Of a DNA stretch of 6,355 nt, positions 6,279-6,355 are shown piece by piece. Position numbers and translations under genes: made by a program. The first letter of the stretch is position 1, and each line of letters opens with the position of its first letter. The DNA is from an uncultured Rubrobacteraceae bacterium (GTDB taxonomy: Bacteria > Actinomycetota > Rubrobacteria > Rubrobacterales > Rubrobacteraceae), in contig CADCUW010000233.1 of NCBI GenBank assembly GCA_902805985.1, positions 1 through 6,355 on the forward strand, given 5' to 3'. The notes below the pieces were generated by a model, which was given only the letters and a program-made list of their open reading frames with translations, had not been told where the DNA came from and did not search any database.

Positions 6279-6318
6279 ACCGCGCGGTTTGTAGGCACGC
6301 TACACGAAGGGAGAGCCT
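6279..6318 (+). other. Short kinase-to-next-gene gap with small inverted repeats
   Basis: The 40-base gap begins with the perfect palindrome ACCGCGCGGT (6279-6288). TGTAG (6290-6294) can pair with CTACA (6300-6304) around a 5-base loop, just ahead of the next ribosome binding site. The Shine-Dalgarno AGGGAG (6308-6313) lies 5 bases before ATG 6319. No terminator is visible, so the next gene is probably co-transcribed with the kinase. Confidence 0.35.
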
Positions 6319-6355
6319 ATGGCTACGGTAACTATTTTGGGGTCGGGCATAATGG
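6319..6355 (+). CDS. Start of a Rossmann-fold dehydrogenase, possibly 6-phosphogluconate dehydrogenase type (3' end outside window)
   Basis: Only 12 codons are visible: MATVTILGSGIM, with the next codon starting with G. The beta-strand followed by GSGIM(G) is a dinucleotide-binding loop, and the GxGxMG form is typical of 6-phosphogluconate dehydrogenases and related beta-hydroxyacid dehydrogenases. AGGGAG at 6308-6313 gives a well-placed ribosome binding site for ATG 6319. A 6-phosphogluconate dehydrogenase producing ribulose 5-phosphate would fit this gene group well, but other NAD(P)-dependent enzymes start the same way, so no symbol is given. Confidence 0.6.
   Translation, partial: MATVTILGSGIM

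Overview
The window is a compact, same-strand run of central carbon metabolism genes from a high-GC bacterium. Every recognisable gene reads on the + strand. The transaldolase is of the longer actinobacterial/mycobacterial type. Codon use is GC-rich, yet AUA (Ile) and AGG (Arg) codons are common, which is unusual for Streptomyces-like actinobacteria. I recall this pattern from Rubrobacter-like lineages, so a deep-branching actinobacterium (Rubrobacteria or a relative) is my best guess; it is an inference, not a database result.

Layout: (1) 1-771, the C-terminal part of transketolase (tkt), cut by the window edge. (2) 772-868, a leader with possible RNA hairpins, one of which could mask the next ribosome binding site. 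(3) 869-1969, transaldolase (tal). (4) 2017-2805, a HAD-superfamily enzyme with a beta-phosphoglucomutase-like residue set. (5) 2805-4538, a glucose-6-phosphate isomerase (pgi) of the kind found as the C-terminal half of bifunctional transaldolase/Pgi proteins; its start overlaps the HAD stop by one base. (6) 4539-4703, a 165-base gap with weak hairpins and one doubtful 30-codon ORF. (7) 4704-6278, an FGGY-family sugar kinase with ribulokinase-like motifs. (8) 6319-6355, the first 12 codons of a gene with a dinucleotide-binding start that resembles a 6-phosphogluconate dehydrogenase-type protein.

Together the genes cover the non-oxidative pentose phosphate pathway (transketolase, transaldolase), its link to glycolysis (Pgi), and plausible feeder steps. 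The HAD enzyme may convert beta-glucose 1-phosphate to glucose 6-phosphate, the FGGY kinase may phosphorylate a ketopentose or similar polyol-derived sugar, and the last gene may belong to the oxidative branch. tkt through pgi look like one operon; the kinase and the last gene may be a continuation or a second unit. I see no mobile element, CRISPR array, tRNA, rRNA or defence system. The most interesting points are a possible relocation of a Pgi active-site motif to the C-terminal domain, the split arrangement of a tal/pgi pair around a HAD gene, and the unassigned substrates of the HAD enzyme and the kinase.
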